The position numbers were made by a program, and so were the translations under genes. From Acrocarpospora corrugata (GTDB lineage: Bacteria > Actinomycetota > Actinomycetes > Streptosporangiales > Streptosporangiaceae): a DNA stretch of 42,981 nucleotides. The notes beneath the pieces were generated by a model that searched no databases, was not told where the DNA came from, and was given only the letters and a program-made list of their open reading frames with translations. The number at the start of each line of letters is the position of its first letter. Position 1 is the first letter of the stretch. Where the stretch lies: assembly GCF_009687845.1 (NCBI RefSeq), contig NZ_BLAD01000077.1, forward strand, positions 30,699 to 73,679. The letters are read 5' to 3'. Positions 39,944-42,981 of this stretch are shown in pieces.

Positions 39944-42900
39944 ATGAGGCCGCTGGACTTTCTCGGGCGGATCAAGGTCAAGCTGGGGCTGGTGATCGTG
40001 CTGGCGGTCGTGACCGCCTTCGTGGTCAACGAGCTTGGTCTGGGCGCGGACCTTCCCGGCAACCTGCGCATCGCGATCGCCGTCGTCCTTGCGGTGATCA
40101 TGGTGCAGTTCCTGGCCAGGGGGATGACGAAGCCACTTCGCGAAATGGCCGCCGCCGCCCAGACCATCGCCAAAGGCCAGTACGGCCTGCGCGTCTCCAC
40201 CACCTCCCGCGACGAGGTCGGCGAACTCGCCCGCGCCTTCAACGCGATGGCCGCCGACCTCGGCGAAGTCGACCGCCAGCGCCGCGAACTGGTCGCCAAC
40301 GTGAGCCACGAGCTGCGTACCCCGATCACCGGGCTGCAGGCCGTGCTGGAGAACGTGGTCGACGGCGTCTCCCCGCCCGACCGGGAGACCCTCGGCACCG
40401 CCCTCGCCCAGACCCAGCGCCTCGGCCGCCTGGTCGCCCAGCTTCTCGACCTGTCCCGCCTCGACTCCGGCACCCGCACGATCGAGGCCGAACGCTTCGA
40501 CCTCGACTCGCTCTGCGGCCAGGCCGCCCGCGAAGCCGGCCTGGCCACCGACAGCGTCACCGTCCGCAGCGACGTCACCCCCGGCCTGCACCTGGAAGCC
40601 GACCCCGCCCTGCTCGCCCAGGTCCTCGCCAACCTGCTCGACAACGCGGTAAGGCACAGCCCGCCCGGCGCCACCGTCCGCCTCGAAGGCCGCACCGTCG
40701 GCGCCAAGGTCGAGCTCAGCGTGCACGACGAAGGCCCCGGCATCCCCGCCTCAGAACGCGCCCGCGTCTTCGAACGCTTCTCCCGCCTCGACGCCGCCCG
40801 CGCCGCCGACGCCGGCGGCGCCGGCCTCGGCCTGGCCATCGTCAAGGAGATCGTCGAACTCCACGGCGGCACCATCCGCGTCGCCGACCAGCCGTACGGC
40901 TGCCGCATGCTCGTCCAACTCCCAGGGAGAATCCAGATGCCCGGCACCCGGCCCGACCCCGACCCCATCGAGCCGCTCGGCCGCACGGACCCCCGCCCCC
41001 AGCCGACCACCGAGAACCCGGTGATTCGCGCGTCCGAGCCCGCCGGACCCGACGGGAAGGGGAGCCGGACGGATCCCTGCGCGGAGGCGGCCACTGCATC
41101 GGCGATGGCCCCCGGCTGGGACGCGACCGCTGCATCGGTGATGGCCCCCGGCGCGGACGCGACCGCGGCGTCGGTGATGGCTTTCGGCTCGGGCGTGGCC
41201 GCTGCGGCGACGATGCCCCCCGGATCGGGAGTGACCGGCGCGTCGGCGGAGGGTCCCGGCTTGGGGGGCATTGAGTCGACGGGGGCTCCCGGCCTGGGTT
41301 CCGGCACGCCGATGGTGGTTTCCGGCTCGGGGGGTGTCGCGCCGACAGTGGCTCCCAGTTCGGGGGCCGCCACGCCGACGGCGGGTCCCGGTTCGGCGGG
41401 TGTGGTGCCGATGGCGGCTCCGGGGTCGGGGGCTGTCACGCCGATGGCGGCTTCGAGTTCGGGGGCCGCCACGCCGACGGTGGGTCTCGGTTCGGCGGGC
41501 GTGGTGCCGATGGCGGCTCCAATTTCGGGGACCGCCACGCCAGCGGCGGCTCCGAGTTCAGGGGTGACCGTCCCGTCGACGGTGACCGTGGCGGCGACGG
41601 CAGTTCCCAGATCGGCGGTGAGGGTCGCGTCGAAGGCGGGTACTTCTAGCCCTCACGCGGAGGAACTGGTGTCCGCGGAACAGCCGGTTGGGGAGGGTCT
41701 GCCGGGTACGCAGCCCCAGGCCACCATGGATAACCCATCCGGACCCGGCTACAGTTGGCCGCCGCCTCCGGGCAGCCCCTACTACCTGCCGCCTTCCAGA
41801 GCCTCGATACGGGCCGGTCTCGGCGCGGGGGTCGGCATGCTGGTCGGCTTCATGGTCGGGCTCTTCGTGGCGTTCTTGTTCGGTGTGTGGGTCAACGGCC
41901 TGCTCGGAGTGGTCTTCCTGCTCGCGCTCACCTTCGGCGGAGCCGTGCTGGGCGCGGTGATCGGCGCCAACTCCGGGAGATCCTCGTTCACGACTTACGG
42001 CCTCTACCCTCCCAACCAGTGGGTCGTGCCGCCCACCCCGGGCTCCTCCTATCCCGACGTAACCGACGCCCCCACGCAGGCATCCCCAGGGGATCACCGC
42101 CACGAAGCGGAGCATGCGTCGCCCGCTACCGTGCCTGACGCCGAGGCGGCAACCGCTTCTACTCGGGTTGGCGTGGCGGAGCCTGCCGTCGTGGCTTCAG
42201 ACGCTAAGGCAGCGATGACTCCGACTGAAGCTGAAGTGCGTCAGCCTGCCGCGACGACCTCAGAAGTTCAGGGGGCGACAACACTTCCTCGTCCCGACGT
42301 GACGCCGGATGCGGAGATGGCAGTGGTTCAGACGGACGGGCATGATCCTGCGGGTGCGGGTGCGGGTGCGGGTGCGGGTGCGGGTGCGGGTGCGGGTGCG
42401 GGTGCGGGTGCGGGTGCGGGTGCCGGTGCCGGTGCCGGTGCCGGTGCCGGTGCGACAGCTCAGGCTGAGGTGCCGCAGCTTGCTGTGATGTCGGATGCGG
42501 AGAGAGCAGTGGCCCAGGCGGGCGCGCATGATCCTGCGGGTGTGGCGTCGGATGTTGAGGGGGCGGCAGCGCTGCCTCGGGCTGAGGTGCCGCCGGCCGC
42601 TGTGACGTCAGATGCTGTGACTTCAGATGCGGAAAGGGCAGCGGCCCAGGTGGACGCGCATGATCCTGCGGGTGTGGCGTCGGATGGTGAGGCGGTGGCG
42701 GTTCTGCCTCAGGTTGAGGGGTCGCGCCTTGCATCTGCGGCGGTGGTTAGTCCTGGGATGCCGCCTGCTACTGCGGCGACGGCCGCTCCCCAGGCGGAGG
42801 GGTCGCAGCCTGCTGTCTTGGTGTCGGACGTTGGGGCGGTGGCGGCGTTGCCCGAGATTGAGCGGGTGTCGGCTGTCGGGGCCGGTCGGGGTGGGAGTGT

Positions 42901-42981
42901 GGGGGCCGATCGGGGTGCGTCGTATCGGGGGATGCCGCCTTCGGCGGAGGGGCGGCTGAGTGGTTCGGCGCGTGTTGGGGG
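39944..42981 (+). CDS. Sensor histidine kinase with a very long repetitive C-terminal extension, open at window end
   Basis: The frame from ATG 39944 has no stop up to the window end, so at least 1012 residues are encoded. Residues 12-57 hold two TM helices with a short loop, then HAMP (about 58-110). HisKA has the phospho-His at residue 122 (NVSHELRTP). The ATPase domain has LLDNAVRH, DEGPGIP and GAGLGLAIVKE, ending near residue 328. A Pro/Ala/Val/Gly/Ser-rich region with 11-residue repeats follows (about 385-545). A hydrophobic TM pair lies at about 621-677, then more Ala-rich repeats including (AG)17. At 40937, just where the kinase core ends, an in-frame ATG is preceded by AGGGAGA at 6 nt, so a second product or a former gene boundary is possible. 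Confidence 0.85.
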   Translation, partial: MRPLDFLGRIKVKLGLVIVLAVVTAFVVNELGLGADLPGNLRIAIAVVLAVIMVQFLARGMTKPLREMAAAAQTIAKGQYGLRVSTTSRDEVGELARAFNAMAADLGEVDRQRRELVANVSHELRTPITGLQAVLENVVDGVSPPDRETLGTALAQTQRLGRLVAQLLDLSRLDSGTRTIEAERFDLDSLCGQAAREAGLATDSVTVRSDVTPGLHLEADPALLAQVLANLLDNAVRHSPPGATVRLEGRTVGAKVELSVHDEGPGIPASERARVFERFSRLDAARAADAGGAGLGLAIVKEIVELHGGTIRVADQPYGCRMLVQLPGRIQMPGTRPDPDPIEPLGRTDPRPQPTTENPVIRASEPAGPDGKGSRTDPCAEAATASAMAPGWDATAASVMAPGADATAASVMAFGSGVAAAATMPPGSGVTGASAEGPGLGGIESTGAPGLGSGTPMVVSGSGGVAPTVAPSSGAATPTAGPGSAGVVPMAAPGSGAVTPMAASSSGAATPTVGLGSAGVVPMAAPISGTATPAAAPSSGVTVPSTVTVAATAVPRSAVRVASKAGTSSPHAEELVSAEQPVGEGLPGTQPQATMDNPSGPGYSWPPPPGSPYYLPPSRASIRAGLGAGVGMLVGFMVGLFVAFLFGVWVNGLLGVVFLLALTFGGAVLGAVIGANSGRSSFTTYGLYPPNQWVVPPTPGSSYPDVTDAPTQASPGDHRHEAEHASPATVPDAEAATASTRVGVAEPAVVASDAKAAMTPTEAEVRQPAATTSEVQGATTLPRPDVTPDAEMAVVQTDGHDPAGAGAGAGAGAGAGAGAGAGAGAGAGAGAGAGAGATAQAEVPQLAVMSDAERAVAQAGAHDPAGVASDVEGAAALPRAEVPPAAVTSDAVTSDAERAAAQVDAHDPAGVASDGEAVAVLPQVEGSRLASAAVVSPGMPPATAATAAPQAEGSQPAVLVSDVGAVAALPEIERVSAVGAGRGGSVGADRGASYRGMPPSAEGRLSGSARVG
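40924..40939 (+). promoter_or_regulatory. Internal ribosome-binding site and ATG at the kinase/extension boundary
   Basis: AGGGAGA (40924-40930) lies 6 nt before an in-frame ATG (40937-40939). This is exactly where the ATPase domain ends (MLVQLPGRIQ), so translation of the repeat/TM part alone is plausible. Without a stop upstream, both a fusion and a separate shorter protein could be made. Confidence 0.4.
41090..41590 (+). repeat. 33-bp minisatellite with 99-bp higher-order unit
   Basis: The frame here encodes 11-12-residue units such as VAPTVAPSSGA, ATPTAGPGSAG, VVPMAAPGSGA and VTPMAASSSGA. Three units together repeat again as a 33-residue block (SSGAATPT..GSAGVVPMAA..), giving a 99-bp higher-order period. 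Periods are multiples of three, so the frame is kept. Confidence 0.75.
42350..42451 (+). repeat. Hexanucleotide microsatellite (GCGGGT)12(GCCGGT)5
   Basis: Twelve exact GCGGGT units (42350-42421) are followed by five GCCGGT units (42422-42451), encoding 17 Ala-Gly dipeptides. The hexamer keeps the reading frame, so copy-number change would alter linker length and not break the protein. G-runs could form unusual DNA structures. Confidence 0.9.

Noticed and set aside
42204-42734. Minus-strand frame rich in His-Pro and Arg-His repeats
   Set aside because: It is the antisense reading of the GCGGGT microsatellite and flanking repeats, without a ribosome-binding site or family similarity.

Overview
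The window is about 43 kb of very GC-rich DNA with strong G/C third-position codon bias, many GTG (and one TTG) starts, 4-nt ATGA/GTGA gene overlaps, SURF1 next to a DUF3817-type membrane protein, an F420-type oxidoreductase, a PF10118-type hydrolase and an OmpR-family two-component pair. This fits an actinomycete chromosome. A Streptosporangiales-like host is my guess and is not proven by anything here. No rRNA, tRNA or CRISPR array was seen.

Left part (1-14.8 kb): the 3' end of a threonine/serine dehydratase; a membrane-anchored protein joining a solute-binding domain to a von Willebrand A (vWA) domain; an M20 dipeptidase divergent from a class III aminotransferase plus alanine dehydrogenase pair; a Sel1-repeat protein; a TauE/SafE-like membrane protein with a C-terminal cupredoxin domain; a secreted gamma-glutamyltransferase; a PF10118 hydrolase plus Baeyer-Villiger-type monooxygenase pair behind a TetR-like operator; and SURF1/DUF3817.

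Centre (15.0-24.3 kb): a compact five-gene operon (15068-19186) encodes a one-TM coiled-coil protein, a small TM protein with an Asp inside its membrane helix, a vWA protein, a PP2C phosphatase and a protein kinase. The last three form a TerY-P-like phosphosignalling triad. The two membrane partners are unusual and make this my best candidate for an undescribed system. The vWA gene carries a 1-nt frameshift that makes it look fused to the phosphatase. Next come a carotenoid oxygenase plus LLM oxidoreductase pair divergent from a tandem-HxlR regulator, and an acyl-CoA synthetase with its own promoter.

Right centre (24.3-34.9 kb): a prolyl oligopeptidase-family peptidase (oligopeptidase B type) is divergent from a long operon with a membrane-tethered peptide-binding protein, two permeases, two ATPases, an M20 hydrolase and a class II HDAC/acetylpolyamine amidohydrolase. 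This looks like uptake followed by deacylation or hydrolysis of peptides or N-acyl amines. A perfect 40-bp palindrome lies in the first codons of the first permease. The HDAC gene has degenerate tandem copies of its start region on one side and of its 3' end on the other.

Right end (34.9-43.0 kb): a PhzF-family gene; a decayed IS607-type element with frameshifted tnpA and tnpB; an arylamine N-acetyltransferase; a response regulator; and a histidine kinase whose frame stays open to the window end, giving at least 1012 residues. Its second half is repetitive, Ala/Gly/Val/Pro-rich sequence around a hydrophobic TM pair, and includes a (GCGGGT)12(GCCGGT)5 microsatellite.
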